Assembly (NCBI GenBank): GCA_005281725.1
Contig: SSBO01000001.1
Location: forward strand, 7,362,399 to 7,426,398
DNA length: 64,000 nucleotides
Direction of reading: 5' to 3'
DNA from: Wuchereria bancrofti
Taxonomy: Eukaryota > Nematoda > Chromadorea > Rhabditida > Onchocercidae
In this document: one piece after another, positions 11,111 through 25,300 of the stretch
Layout: the number at the start of each line of letters is the position of its first letter
Position numbering within the stretch: the stretch's first letter is position 1
Program-made: the position numbers and the translations under genes
The notes under the pieces: generated by a model
Database searches by the model: none
What the model was told of the DNA's origin: nothing
What the model saw: the letters and a program-made list of their open reading frames with translations, nothing else

Positions 11111-14100
11111 TGTGATGCTTTTGCACTCGAAAAGGAAAGAGCAGTGATCAATTAAAATTTAAACACCAAAAAGGAAAAAGCAATTTTATTAATTTATTAT
11201 TTCCATTATTTATTTAGTGCTAAAATCGTATTTTATTATTTCATCCAATTTTGTAGAAAAATGAAAAGTTTTGATTGTGCATAAACTGAAAACTGAAAAT
11301 TACATTATATAAAAATGTAGAAAATTTTCCAATAGATAAATTATATAGATAAATTATCGGAAAAATTTAATTTTTCCTAAGATAATAATTGAATTATTAT
11401 TTACAATGAATGTTTAATTAAATTAGAATGTTAGAGAGAAAATTTTTGTAATAAAATAGTTTGTTTTTTTAGTAAAATATTTTAAGGAAAAAATTGTAAG
11501 CAAGAAAATATGATATGATGAAATTAACTCAGTAAGTATTTGACAAGTAATGAAGTGACAGAAAAGAAGAGAGAGAAAGAAAGGGAAAAGAGGATGGGAA
11601 GAGAGAGAAATGAAACAAACAGCATTTTTTATTTAACATTACGAATTCATTGTTAATGTGGCAGTAACTTTTTCTCGTTAGAATGTGAAATGGATTAGGT
11701 GTAAGAGACTTTGCTGTCTGATTGATACGATGGAAAGAATTCATTTTTGATCTATTAAAATTGTTTCGAAATTAAACTTTACATCACACTATGATACATT
11801 TCAAATAAATTAAGAGCAAATTTTATTCCCTTTTTTTGCTGCAAATAATTCTATTAAATTAATTTATAATTTAATACTCAATACATAAAATTGTTTAAAT
11901 GTATTAAAATTAGTTTAAGATATTTCTATTAAATTATTAATTTGCATCACAAAAATTTGTTAAATGTTATAACTAATATAGTAGTCTAAAAAAATTGTAA
12001 AGAGTTTAGCAATTAGTAGTTAAAAAAAGTTAAATTTAGTAATTAATAGCTAAAAAAGTTCCAAAGTAAATCACTGCAAATATCACTACTACATGCAAAT
12101 CAATTAACTTCAAATAATTCTATTAATTTATCACATTTTAACAAAATTTGCTGAATATTTTAATTGAATGAGACAACAAAAAATATTAGGCAATTCAAAC
12201 AATTTTTTCTTGCTAATAATGTTATTTAAATTAATATATAATAGCAGGAAAAGTTTCGAAATAATTTGGAAAAATTGCTGTGTTTTCCTTTAATATATTT
12301 CTCTAAATTAATTTAATAAACTTAATTAGTTTCTCAATATTAATTATTAAATTATCAATAGTTTAATAAAATTATTTTCAACTTATATTCTAAAATTAAC
12401 ATTTATTATATTTTAATAAATTGGCACAACAACAGTAACTACAAAAAAAAGAAGGGAAAAATCTTAAAAGAAAAAGGAGGAATATTCCTTGGTTTCAATT
12501 TATTACTTCTAATATTTTCATGCAATTACTTGCAATGCGACATTACATGCATGCAAGAGAAAAGAGAATAAAAAAGGAAACGCATCATTATCATATCATT
12601 TAATCAGTCGTTGTATAATAAAAGAATTCGGAATGAAATGAACTGTACTGATATGACAGTGTCATTTAACTTTACAAATTCTTTTTTGCAACAAAATTGT
12701 AAATTGCAAGAGATAAATTGCAAAATAATCAGTCATTCATTGATTAACTGTAAAATTATCAAGCAAATCATTCTTTCACAATTCTATTTTTAACGATAAG
12801 AATAATTAAAATTTGATATTATTAATATATATGCTTAATAAATTTCAATTTTATTAATTAATACTTAATTAATTTTAATTATCATTAATACATGTGTATT
12901 AAATAAATTAAACGTAACTAATTTCAAAAAATTTTATACTTATTTTTCTCTTTTTTGCAGTGCGAATAATGAAAATTGATGTATTCAGAGATAATTTGAT
13001 ATATTATAAAATTGAATAAAAATTTTAAATATAATTATTTAAGAAATATGTGTGCATGAAAAATGATTGAATATTAAATAAATAATTAATGTTATAATCA
13101 GTCAATTTTTGCAAAAACAGGAAAAAAAACGCTATAAAAAAATTGGGTAATAAAAAGTAGACTCATTTTATGTTAAAAGAGTTGTAATTTGTATAATTTT
13201 GTTATTATATTAGACTAATATTACTTACCTTAAGTACAAAAGTTCTTTTTTTACAATTTTTGTTCTTTTTTCTTATATAAATATTCGAATTTTTGTTATG
13301 CTATAATTTATTTGTTCATTATTTATCTCAGTAAGTGCAGAATAATCTCATGAAATATTTGCAGCACATTATTGAAAACAAATTAACTAGTTCAAATCTG
13401 GTAATGGTCTAACTTACTGATACCACCCAATTCTATTGCTTATATTATTTCATCTCAAAAATCTTATCACTTTCTCTCATTTCTTCAATATACTATTACT
13501 CTTTTTTTATTATTTACATTTTCGTAAAAGAAAAAAATATATAAATATAATTAGTACATTTTTGATTTCTTTTCTATTTTCTTATCAAGTGATAGATAAC
13601 ATTATTAAATTTCGTTTTGTTTTTTTCTTAAATATTATTGATGCGCAAATATTCAGTTAGCTGCTATATTTAATATCTTAATCTTTTTTAAAATTTAGCT
13701 TATTTAAAATTTAATATCTTCTTCGGTTTATTTAAAAATTCGGTTGATTATCACAGTGTACTTTAAACCTTTGTTCTTATTTTGCAGAAGATCGTTAATT
13801 AACAAAATGTAACGGTAAAAAAATAGGAAGCACAAAAAACTTTTTACGTTTGCTGTTTAACGTCAAATTGCACGTCTCAATTTGTTCTATTTTGTCACTC
13901 ATTGAAATAATATTTTCTTTAATTAATGATTTCTTAATGAACTCGAATTAATTTCTCTCTTTATAATTTATTGTTTCATTTAATTTTTTCTTTAAAGCAT
14001 GACGTTACCTGACCTTTAATGAATCAAAAATCATTACGTAAACAACACCTACTCCTGCTATGCTAATTTGTGAAAAAAAAGAAAGGAAAGCCACATTATT

Positions 14101-14371
14101 TTCTTTGCTTGATTTTTTAATTAATTTTTAAATTAAGTCAAATTTCAAAAGAAAAAGAAATGTTTTAATAAACTATGAATTTAGAAATTAAATTTACTGA
14201 GAAATTAGATTAATTTTAAAGCGAGCAGTTGTTGAATTTCTGAAATAATTGCTCGTTTTTCTATTTTTTTCGTTTTTGGTGCGAAAGTTTCAAATGATTA
14301 GCTTCAAATGATTATACTACTTAATTCGCATAAGCACAAACTCTTACCTTTCTATCGTTTTCGTTCTTTTT

Positions 14372-14373
<2 letters not shown>

Positions 14374-14414
<41 letters not shown>
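14374..14414. repeat. Poly(T) run of about 41 bases
   Basis: Uninterrupted T homopolymer. No retroposed gene or target-site duplication is evident next to it. Homopolymer length is prone to sequencing error. Confidence 0.95.
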
Positions 14415-14415
<1 letters not shown>

Positions 14416-16214
14416 GAAAGAAACAGTTGTTATAATTTATGTTTGTTCAACGAATGCATTTTGTGCTCCATCTCGATGAAGGATTATGCGTGAATAAAAA
14501 GCAGCTAACATTTTCAAGTGTGAAATGAAAGTTTAAAATTTGATAAATTGAAAAGTGATGAACTTGTTTTGATGATTTAACCATCGTTACATTCTCACTA
14601 AAAGTTACATATGAAAAATACACCATATTTTCTTTCGTTTGAATTTTTACTTTATTAATTTAATCGATTAGTGTAATCTGTTATTTTGCAATAAATTCGA
14701 TAAATTTTGCGCCTTCTTTTTTTTTTCATTATTATAAAAAATATTTTGAATATTTTGTAATACAATTTAATTTAAATTAGTATTTTCAAAATTTGTAATA
14801 GCATAATTTATATACCTAATTCTCGAAACTCTTCACAATATTAATCAATAATTTTTCATTTCTAAACATTACCTATTTTTCATCTGATATTTAAATCGAA
14901 AAATGATTTGTCCTTTTTTTTTCTTTTTCTTGCATAAAGTATTGGGATTAATAAGTTTTAAAATATCTTTGAAAATTATGTTTAAATATCAGTTAATTTA
15001 TATCTTAATTAACTATTTAACTAATGATGCCATGCGGTAATTCCGTATTGTTGCAATTATATAAATTACATAAAAATAATTATACTAATTAAAACATTTA
15101 TTACAATTCATTCATTTTATTCATTTACAGAATTACATCATATTGAATCACCTTTAATTTAATTGAATAAATTTCTTAAATCATTTCAAAGAAAATATTT
15201 TATATATTCAATAAAATCAAGCAAATCATTTTCTGTTTTTTTTTCGTTTTTTCTTATTGTTATCATTCAGTGAATATTAAATGCATTTTTCATTTTACTT
15301 CCTTTCTTTATTAAGTAAATATAAATCTTTTAATTCAAAAATAATGAAATGAATGGTAATTATTGTTTGTCTAAGACAAAAAAAAAACTTTCGTCTATTT
15401 TTAATTTTTCTTTACTTTTTATATCCTTCGTTCTTAGTGCTACAATCTTTTATTATATAAATAAAATTTATTATAAACAGTCGGTCTATTTGATATGATA
15501 TTTTTATTGTATGAATTTTTTGAGATATAATAAATGAAAAGGATCAAAGGAATAGTAATTATTCTTATTGTTTGTCTATTTATTTAACATTTCTTCTCTG
15601 TCTCTCCTTTTTTCTCTCTCTTTCCTTCTCTCTTTTCTTATCAACTCATTTTGCATAATTCATTTGAAAGGATAACAAAGGATGGAGCAAAAGGAAAGAA
15701 AAATGAAAGAGAGACATATATAAATAAATGGTTTAGAAAGAAGAAATGTCTTTTGAGAGAATTACTTTGGAAAATGAAAAATTTCTTCATTCCTTTCTTT
15801 CATTAATTAAAAATAATAAAAAAAGACGAAAATGCAACAATAATTAAATGAATTAAGGAAAAAGAAGAGAGAAAGAAAGAAACAAAGGGTGGTAGAGGTA
15901 GAAGAGAAATGAAAGAATGGGGAATATTTTATAAGTAATATTTTTCTTTACATGATTATTAAAATTTCAAAATAAAAGACAAGTATTATATTTTTTATTA
16001 TACACTATTGAATCGTTGAATCAATAATGTTATGATAAACAAGAAAACAATGACTAATAAAGTAAATTAATAATAATAATAATGATAATAATAATAAATA
16101 AAAATATTAATAAATAATAGACTTCTGATTGATAAAAGTAACAATAATGACTATGAATAACTATTGACTATTGAACAGTAATAATAATCACAATAATAAT
16201 AATAATAAATGTTA

Positions 16215-16740
16215 ATGGTCCAAGTGTTATCATCAGCATGATTAATGGTAACTGTTAACTATTGAACTTACACAATATTAGCTATTAAAAGAAACGTGTA
16301 AAATATTTAAAATCTTCGCAAACTATCTTTGTTTATAGAATTAGCAAACTTTTCAAAATGAACTTAATGATATTGCAGTAATAGCATTTGATCTTCCATT
16401 AATATTAATAAAGTTAGTGATAATAATAGCTGTCATCCAAAGTATTGTCATTAGCATGATTAATGGTTATTACACAACATTAGCTATTAAAAGAGTAATA
16501 ATCTTTTACTAATATATTTATTAATAAATAAAGCTGAAATATTTAATTATCTTTGTTTATACAATTAATTCTCAAAAGAATATTAAAAGATATTTGCAGT
16601 AATATTTACGTAATCTTTTACTAATATATTTATTAATTAAGAAAGCTGATAATAATGTTAATTGCTTAAAGTATTTCTATTAATATAATTAATGCTCTTC
16701 TGGTTAATAAAACAAAAATATGAAAACATTTTTAATAAAT
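16215..16740. repeat. Degenerate tandem repeat, unit about 220 bp
   Basis: Three landmarks recur in the same order with shifts of about 218-226 bp: GCATGATTAATGGT (near 16,236 and 16,454), ATCTTTGTTTATA (near 16,325 and 16,550), and ATTTGCAGTAATA or a close variant (near 16,370 and 16,592). Part of the second unit, ATCTTTTACTAATATATTTA, recurs again about 114 bp further on. Confidence 0.65.
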
Positions 16741-17030
16741 TTTTGTATTTGAAAGTTATTTTATTAGGCTAATATATTAACAATTATTATCATTGAAATA
16801 AAAATTTATTATAGTAGAAGTTAAGAAAGAAATTAAAAAAATGGATGAAATGATAGAAGGAACAGTTTTCTTTTTCAGAAATTTTTTGAATAAAATTATT
16901 TTAAAATGAAATTAACTGAATGCATAATGTAGTTTGTCTCTTTTTTCTTTGCTTTTTCTTTTCTTCGTTTAAAAATTATATGTGGAAAAATAATTTTACC
17001 AAATCCATAAGGAATGAGAAAATTTGCCAG

Positions 17031-17132
17031 CGTTTTGGTTTAGCATCTGTGCCCGCTGTTCCGGGAATGAAAAATGATTTGGATTGGATGAAGATCGAAT
17101 ACAATTTACTTAACACTGCTAACAATGCTTAA
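17031..17132 (+). CDS. Possible terminal exon of an unknown gene
   Basis: A 34-codon frame ending in TAA, read as RFGLASVPAVPGMKND, then LDWMKIEYNLLNTANNA. It directly follows a TTTGCCAG acceptor-like site. GC content is clearly above the flanks, and the residue mix is balanced rather than Lys/Asn/Phe-biased like background frames here. The frame stays open upstream to about 16,920, but that part has background composition. No matching upstream exon with a good donor was found, and I recognise no family. It may be the last exon of a gene with large introns, or a remnant. Confidence 0.33.
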   Translation, partial: RFGLASVPAVPGMKNDLDWMKIEYNLLNTANNA

Positions 17133-18979
17133 TGTAAATATGCATAAAGTTAAAAATAATATACTACGTTAAGGAATTTTTATCAAATTTCTTTTAATAC
17201 ATTTTATTTACATATTTAAAAAAATGAACTAATTTCCAATTCTAACTTTTTCATGCAAATATTTAATTACTTACTGGATAATTCTACATAATTAATCAAA
17301 TGGTATTTTTTGTGGAAATTTTGCAGTATTAATAATTTTACAATGTAAAATTGCTGAATTTAATATTGGTGAAAAATGAATTTCGAAGTTACTTTTTTTA
17401 ATTACTTTGAAAATTATTTAGAAGTACTAATGTGAATTTGAAATATTTCCTTTTCTAATTTAGATAAACAGAAATATCTCCTTTCATGCTGTCAAAAATT
17501 TTTGCTACCAAAATTTTGCTCAATAAAATACACAGTAATATGTTAGTTTTCAATATTGTTGGGATTGAATTTTTAATTTTAAATTTAAAAATTCATGTTT
17601 ATAATTTTTTTTTATTTTGCAGCAGTTAAACGTCAAATATATTGTAGAAACTTATCTATTATTATCACTTTGCCATTTTATCGTTTGTTTCGCTCTCACT
17701 CGAACATAAAGTTTGATAAGAATGAAGTGATAAATTAAGAAGAAAGATAAAATACTGCAGAACGCAATGGAACTCAATAACATATGAAATATAAATAGAA
17801 GAAAGAAATTATAAAGTAAAAGTATTTCGTGGAAGAAAAAAATAAAGAAAACTTGCACCAAAATAAAATTAAGTAATTTTTGAGATATTCCAAAAAAAAT
17901 ATGAAATTATATGCAGTAATATTATAAAATTTCACTTATTTTTATTGCAAATGAAATAAAAATGACAACTGAACAAAAGTTTGATCTATAATGTAAAAGT
18001 TTTTCGAAAGTTTTTGAAAAATTAAAGATAAAAATTTTTCGAGAAGAAAAAAAATTTTATTTTTTTTTAATTAAGAAACTAACAAGAAAAAGTAAAGAAA
18101 TTTTACGCATTAAGTAGAATAATTTTAAAAGGAAAATTCTATCGAAAGAAAATGTTACAGTGATTGTACTAATTTCAAAAGAGGGCAAACTATTTTCAAT
18201 TAATTATTATTCATTAGTATTTCTTCTGCATAGCAAAATTATTATTTAATAATGAAATAGTAATTGTGCTATCGTTTGTTGACAAAATTAAACTGAATTT
18301 ATGTACTATTGATCATTAATATACTTAAGCTTCATAACTGATTAAATTGACATGGTAATTAATTTACGATCAAAACAAAGATTAAAAATACAATTGTGAA
18401 TAATTTGATTAACTGTTTTCGGGCATTATTTCCATGAAACAAAATATTATTTTATACAAAAAAAAAAAAATAGTTGTAATGCCACTTGATAACACGTGCT
18501 TCATTCAATTAGTTCATTAGTGAAATATTCATATAAACATTTCAATTTTATTTTTTAGAAATTTTCAAGGCCATGTTTGTGCCGAAAATATTTTTTTTTA
18601 AAGGATTTCATAAATTTATTAGCTTTATCAAATCAAATTTATAATTGTTGAAATCATTAGCATAATTAAGTCTTTTTTTTTGCAGTTAAATGAATTATCT
18701 TTACAATGAAGCACGAAATGTACATATTAAGATTTACTTATTGATTTTTCCTATTTTAATGCATAAAAATTCATTCATAATTCTTTTTTTTTTTTCACTT
18801 TTTTTACTTTTTTTCCTTTTTTCCTATATCTTTTTAAACCTTTTAAAACATTTTTTTTTAAAAAATCACCATTTCTTACTAAAATTACTATTAAATAATT
18901 TGACAAATTCAATGACATAATTTTATCTCTTTTGTTTGCTTTTAAATAATCATGCAATTATATTTCCAAATTCTTTCTT

Positions 18980-19090
18980 CTTTCCTCCTTCCTCAACCTT
19001 TTCCTCTTCCTCCTCTCACTTTTCCTCTTCCTCCTCTCACTCTTCCTCTTCCTTCCTCTCTTTCTTCTCCTCTTCCTCCTCCTCCTTATT
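18980..19090. repeat. Pyrimidine repeat with a 21-bp period
   Basis: The 20-mer TTCCTCTTCCTCCTCTCACT starts at 19,001 and again at 19,022, within a longer TCC-rich tract. It generates serine-rich frames that are not genes. Confidence 0.8.
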
Positions 19091-19349
19091 CCTTCTTATT
19101 AGCAGTAAGTTTTGTAATAGTTTTGTAGTAGTTCTGGTTGCAGTAATAGTGGTATCTGTTATAGTAATATTAATTAACTTCACTTCACTTCACTGCAACT
19201 CTTTCTTTCTCTTTTCTTTCTCCTTACCCACTATCTCTCTTCCTCTCTTTCTTTTAAATTTTTTAATAAAAATTGATAAAAACAAGAAAGTTCGATAATT
19301 TTATGTACATTATATACCTGATGATACATCATTTCCATCATTCATCATC

Positions 19350-19391
19350 TTGGCTCTACCTTCTTGGCTCTACCTTCTTGGCTCTATTCTC
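19350..19391. repeat. 14-bp tandem repeat, three copies
   Basis: TTGGCTCTACCTTC occurs twice in succession, followed by a third variant copy TTGGCTCTATTCTC. Confidence 0.9.
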
Positions 19392-22300
19392 ATTTCCATC
19401 TTTTTTCTTTCTTGGTTCATTCCTTTTTATCTTCTTTATCAAAAAGTTTCATTTGTATAAATGGATAGAAACTATTTCTTCTTTTTCCTCTTCCTTCACT
19501 CCACCCACCCCATTATTTTCACATTTTAAAAAAAAAATCTTTCATCACATCTTTTGGAAACAAGTGAGAGAGGGAGAGAGAAAGGGAGTGAAAGAGGAAA
19601 AAAGACAAACAACCTTCCTCTTTTTTCATCTTATCTTTTCATTAATACTTTTTCGTTTTTGTTTTTTAGTTGATAATAATTTTCACTCAAATATTTCTTA
19701 GATACACTTGAAATTACTGTTTTATTGTTTATTTACAATAATATTTTGTATATCAATTTATGTTTTTGTTTATTTATAAAATTTTTATTAAATAATTTTT
19801 TTTTGAAATTATTGTTTCATTGTTTGTTTACAATAATATTTACTCATTAGTGTAGTCACCTAAAGAAAAAAAGAAACGTAAAAAAGTATTCGTCGTCTAC
19901 TTTAATCTTTTTTCGTTTTTTTCTCTTCTTTCTTCCTTTCTCCTTGTCACACCCTCGTTCTCTCTCCATCTCTTTCTGTCCCCGTTCTTCTGCAATTTTC
20001 ATTCTAAATATCGGATTTAACCATTTTTTAGATAAAAAAAATTTCATTTACAAAATTTTCTTGCAACTAAACAAGACGCTTGCAGAAAAAGGGAGTAAAA
20101 ATGATTGGAATAAATTTCTTTTTTATTTAAATTTCAAAAAGAGAAAAATTCTTTTTACTTAATTTTTAATTATTTATTTTTTATTCAATTCCAATTTATC
20201 ATAAATAAATTTGTACTAAATATTTACCATTTTTTTCTCGCTCATATTTATTTCTCTAATATAAATTTATAAATTTAGATAAATTTTACACTAGCACATT
20301 TAATCTGATAAGATAACCTGACAACGGTAAATAAAATGAAGTGGAAGTTAAAATTTAAAAACTGTTGATGAAATTTAACAAATAATTTTAATAAATTGGA
20401 AATTTCAATCAATAACTATTAGTAAATTTTGGTTAAAATTTGATTATTTTAGATTTTCTAAAATTATAAAATGTTCTAAGAAACTAAAAATTAATTTCCT
20501 TTATGTAACTAATTAAAATTCACAATAAATATTTATCGAATGATAACAACTATTAGCTTTAACACTGAAAAAAGTTATATGATTAAATTAGATTAAAATA
20601 CATTTTACACTAAGTTGTAATTTGATCTAATTATTTTCTACCTATGTGTATGCTTATGTGTGTACAAAAATTGAAATTTAAGTGCTGAACAAATTTTCGA
20701 AAATTTTCTTTGCTACTTGAAGTATGAAATTTTATCATTTCAATTATCAATATATTTACTATATAAGATAAAGTGTAACATTAAGTAATGGTGCAAATTT
20801 AGCCGATTTCATTTCATCTTTCATCATTATAATAGCAAATATCTAACTATGTGTTCTAAGATAACACGTATCCAATACGTGATTAAACGTGTTTTACGTT
20901 TTTACCATTCATAAAACAATTTTTCATATTATTATTAATTTAACAATCTATACTCAAATACTTTAATAATTGAGTTATACGTGTTTGATCTTCCTTGAAC
21001 AATTAATAATAGTGTGATCTTTAATAGTTTATTGATGCTATTGATAATAAGAAAACATTATGATAAATAAAAATAATTAAATTATCCAACTTAATTATTT
21101 CTTTTATTTATTTTAGCACATTTGAAATGTTGGATGGAAATTTTTCACACACAACTTCTTCTTTACATAATTATTTTCTTGAAGTGAATCTTTGATTTCA
21201 AAATTTTCAATTTTCAACAACTTTTCTCTCTTTTCACCACTTTGTACTTGAAAAATTGAAGCATTTCTTGTCTTCGCTCAAGTGTTACAACAGTATATGC
21301 ACCTTCTTCACCAATTGTATTTCATTTTATTGAATTTCATTTCATTTCATTTCATTCAATTCAATTCTTCGATAAATCAACAAAATAGAACTTTTTCTTT
21401 CCTCATTTTTCGTCAATTATTCATCATTTTTGCTGTTTTTTGTGAGTTTTTTTTAGTTTTTTTTGATCCGATGTTTACTTCGATAAAAATCATATTCGAT
21501 CATAAATTATGAGAATTTTTTTTTTAGTGAATAATAAATTGTCATTTTTCTGTTTGCAATAAAATTTCAATTATTTGCAAGAAAATTCATACAAACAAAT
21601 CAAAAGCGTTGTTCAGATCGACAATATCTTTGATAAGATTAAAATTACTTTTGTTTTCAATTTAAAAGAACAAAAACATTCAAAAAATTAATTCTAATAT
21701 TTTGTAAAAAGTACTGGAGTTTTTTTTGATTTTAGCCATTGAAATCATTAATTTGTGTCAAACGAATTGTTTATTATTAGATCTCAATTTTCGAATTACA
21801 TCTTTCATTTTAAATTATGAGCAAAAATTTTCAAATCATATAGCAAAAAAAAATGGTTATTCATGTGAAAAATTTTGTCATTTACGAATCTTTGATATTA
21901 ATTAATTCAATTTGTTCTTAAGCAGTACATTCTGATCATTTAATTTGATTGTGAATGCAAATAGGTTAATTAATTAAATATAACGGAATATATTTTGTAG
22001 AAATATTACTGAATAAGGTATTCAATTTGACATAAGTAAAACTTGGACTTTAGGTTAGATGAGGTTTTCAAGTTCACGATGAATGAAATTTAATTCCGTA
22101 AAGTAGTGCAATCAATAATTTGCCATAAATCTTTGAAATAAATACAGAAATTACTTAATAATAATTTCGTAATCAAATTCTATTTCTTATGTTAAATAAA
22201 TTACGATCATATCATATCCCAAAAAATTAAAATCATAAAAAATTCAAGCGGATTGTTAATGATAAGTTAATTTTGCAAAAATGAGCTTTTTTTCTTTTTT

Positions 22301-25300
22301 CATCCTATAATTTTAATTATTGAGTAAAATCATGGAATAGACAACGTGCTTTACACTTTATTTACTTAGTTACTTGTCTGTTTGCTTGTTTATTTATTTA
22401 TCCGATGATCTATTTATTCATTTGCTTGTTTATTTCTTCATTTATGCATTACAAAAATTAATATTTTTTATCAAAACAATTTTTTTCTTGTTCTTTCCTT
22501 GGTAGTTTTATTTATTTACATATTTCAACACTTAATTTCAATGAATTCATTGATGCAAACGAATATAATATGTAATCCAGGTTTTACAGCAGTAATTTGC
22601 ACATTTCTAACATTGAAAGTACTATTCAAAGAAGTATAACTCTTCCAGTTATCTTCATTAAAGTAATATTTTAAGTTTTTATTCAATGCTTAAACTTAGT
22701 TTTATATCCCTTCGCTTTTTCTCTTTTTCTTTTCGTTTATTTTATTAATGTTTATGAAACTACTGTCGTATTTCTCCTTCTTTCTTTTCAATTTTTGCTT
22801 TTAATTTTTTGTTATCATTAAAAAATATAGAAAAATAAAGCGAATGAAATTATATATTTTATGCTTTATATAACTTTCATGTATATTATGTGCAGTTATC
22901 TTAAGCAATAAGCATAAATCATATTTCATTTTCCAAATGTAAAAAAAAAACACACACACAAAATGAAGTTTTTCTTTTTTTCTCTTTTTTCAAAAACGAA
23001 AAAAAGACCATTTTTTTAAATTGATGAATTTGATAAGTTTTTTTCTCTAATTAGTTTTTCCAAAAAAAAAGCAAAAAAAAAAGAAAACACAATACCAACT
23101 TACTTCATTTAACCATTTTTTACATAATTTTATTTTAATTTTACTGAAATAAAATAAGAGGATAATTTTTTTTGAAAAAAACGATCTTTTTCTGTTGCAC
23201 CCATTTTGTTCACATTTCCTTTCTCTCTTCCTCTCCCTCATTAACCTTTTTCTTCCCTCTCTTTTTTCCTTTTCCCCTCTCCAAACTTGCCTTCTTGCCT
23301 ATTTTTTATTGAAATTAAATTTTGTAGCAAATAGCAATAGCAACAACAGATTAGAAATGCATTATCATCGAAATGTTGGCTAGTAATTTATAGATTTTGG
23401 CGCCTCAAAATTTGAAAATAAAATTACGATATTGAATTTATTAAGTTGTATTTTTTATCTCTTCGTCTAATACATTTTATTTTTCATATATATAAAACTT
23501 CACTTATTTTTAATTTCTTTTTTCAGTTTCTTTGTTTTTTTAATTTAAAAAAATTTGTTTCTACTACTTTTTCTTTTTCTTCTTCGCTTCGCTTTCTCGA
23601 AATTGCAGGCTTTTAATTTTTAATAATTATTTCATTTATTATTACAACCTTCTTTTCTTTCTTTTTCATTATTATTTCGTATTTCATTTATAATTATATA
23701 ATGAAATATATTTACATTCGTTTAAATTATTTTTTGACTAAATTTCTCTCAATTATAATATCAGTATTCCATTTCTGATATGACAGATTGAATAAAATGA
23801 TTTTGGATAATTTTTAGTAATTGAAGGGAAATGTGATAGTTTTGTTTGAGGTGAAAAAATGAAATATCTGTTATTAAAGTGCAGAACACAACGGATTATC
23901 AGATTCAAAACCAGAAGTAACGAATATTCCACGGAAAGCTCGGGACTCACGCTTGAATTAACTGAGTATTATTTCGTTGTAAAAAAGTTATATTTCGATA
24001 AATTTCAACGTATTTGATAAATTTCAATATGTTTAATTCCTCAATATATTTAATTACGCAAAAATGTAATACCTGAAAAGCTACAATGGAAAAATAATTA
24101 GAAGATATATGTTAAAATTAATTTTTTAAAAAAAAAAGATAACTAAATGAGTATTATTTTATTTGAATTTAATAAATTTGTGTTTAAATTTGCGCTTATT
24201 TTTTAATTCATTTTTTCATCAAAACTTTTATCAGTCTTAGCTCATTTTCTTTTTTTTTTTTTGTTTATTTGCTATTACAAGTGAATTTTAAATTATATTT
24301 TGATTAATCGTATAATGCAAACAAAATTTAAGCTAAAATCTAAAATGAAAACACGAAAGTGAATGCTGAAATGCATTATTCCTAATTACAGCTAACATTA
24401 ATTTATTTCCAATCATTCAATGCTTTTAAACCAATCAGTTCTCATTTGCTATTGCTTCTCTTGCTAGTGCTATTGTTTAGAAAGTTTATATTAGTTTTAA
24501 TTTTTGAATAAGACATTTTAATTGATCTTCATTGTATTATCATCATTTCATCATCACTATATTATGATTTTCAAACTTCATTCATTTGTATTCGTATTAA
24601 AAATTGCAATGGTCATTCAAATTTTAATTCAATCTTTAAAATCTTTCAGATATTAATATTATATTATGGATCAAATTACATCAAATAAATTTCATTCTTT
24701 CTTCATCACAACTATATATATACATATGCATATGTCATTTCAATAATTTTCACGTTTCTTTCTCTGCACATTATTTCCTAATTCACTTATTTGCATTCAT
24801 ATCAATAAAAGTATTGTTTAACTTTTCTTCTTTTTTTTAAATGATTAGTTGAAATTTAATGAAAATTTTAAGGTCTATAAAATTATTGATACTATATTTT
24901 TACGTATTACGTAGCGTTTTTTATCTTATCGTTAATTAAATAATGTATTAATTATCAAACTAGCATAATATTTGTCGTGAAACGAAGGGAATAAGGTTAT
25001 CTTCGAATTTTTCCATCGTAAAAATATTATTCTTTTGGATATTATTTGTTATTATTAATTATTGTTATCATCGTCATTATTATTATTGTTATAATTATTA
25101 TCATTATTTATTATTATTAATTATTGCTATGGCATTAATATTACTGTTATTGTTATTACCATTAATAAAATTCACTACTTTGAGAGATTGTGATAATTTG
25201 TGACGTTAAAATGGTTTTTATTTTAATGCCTATGAGTATTTGTTCAAAAATTTTCTCTTATTCCGCCGTTTTGACTCTTTTTTCTTTCATTTATTCCCTC

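Larger units (their letters stand above)
10185..16990. other. Gene-poor AT-rich region upstream of gdh-1
   Basis: About 6.8 kb with no gene I can support. It contains CT-rich tracts (about 11,077-11,110 and 15,600-15,640), a 41-base poly(T) run (14,374-14,414), purine-rich stretches (about 15,660-15,920) and a degenerate repeat near 16.2-16.7 kb. The first kilobase presumably carries the gdh-1 promoter. A T-rich acceptor near 12,960 is followed by a 19-codon frame, and a 50-bp exon-like piece lies on the minus strand near 14,020-14,070; neither can be joined to anything. Confidence 0.5.

Noticed and set aside
14308..14493. Frame with a long Phe run
   Set aside because: Caused by the poly(T) homopolymer.
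18936..19298. 120-residue Ser/Phe-rich frame
   Set aside because: Produced by a pyrimidine simple repeat; no complex sequence.
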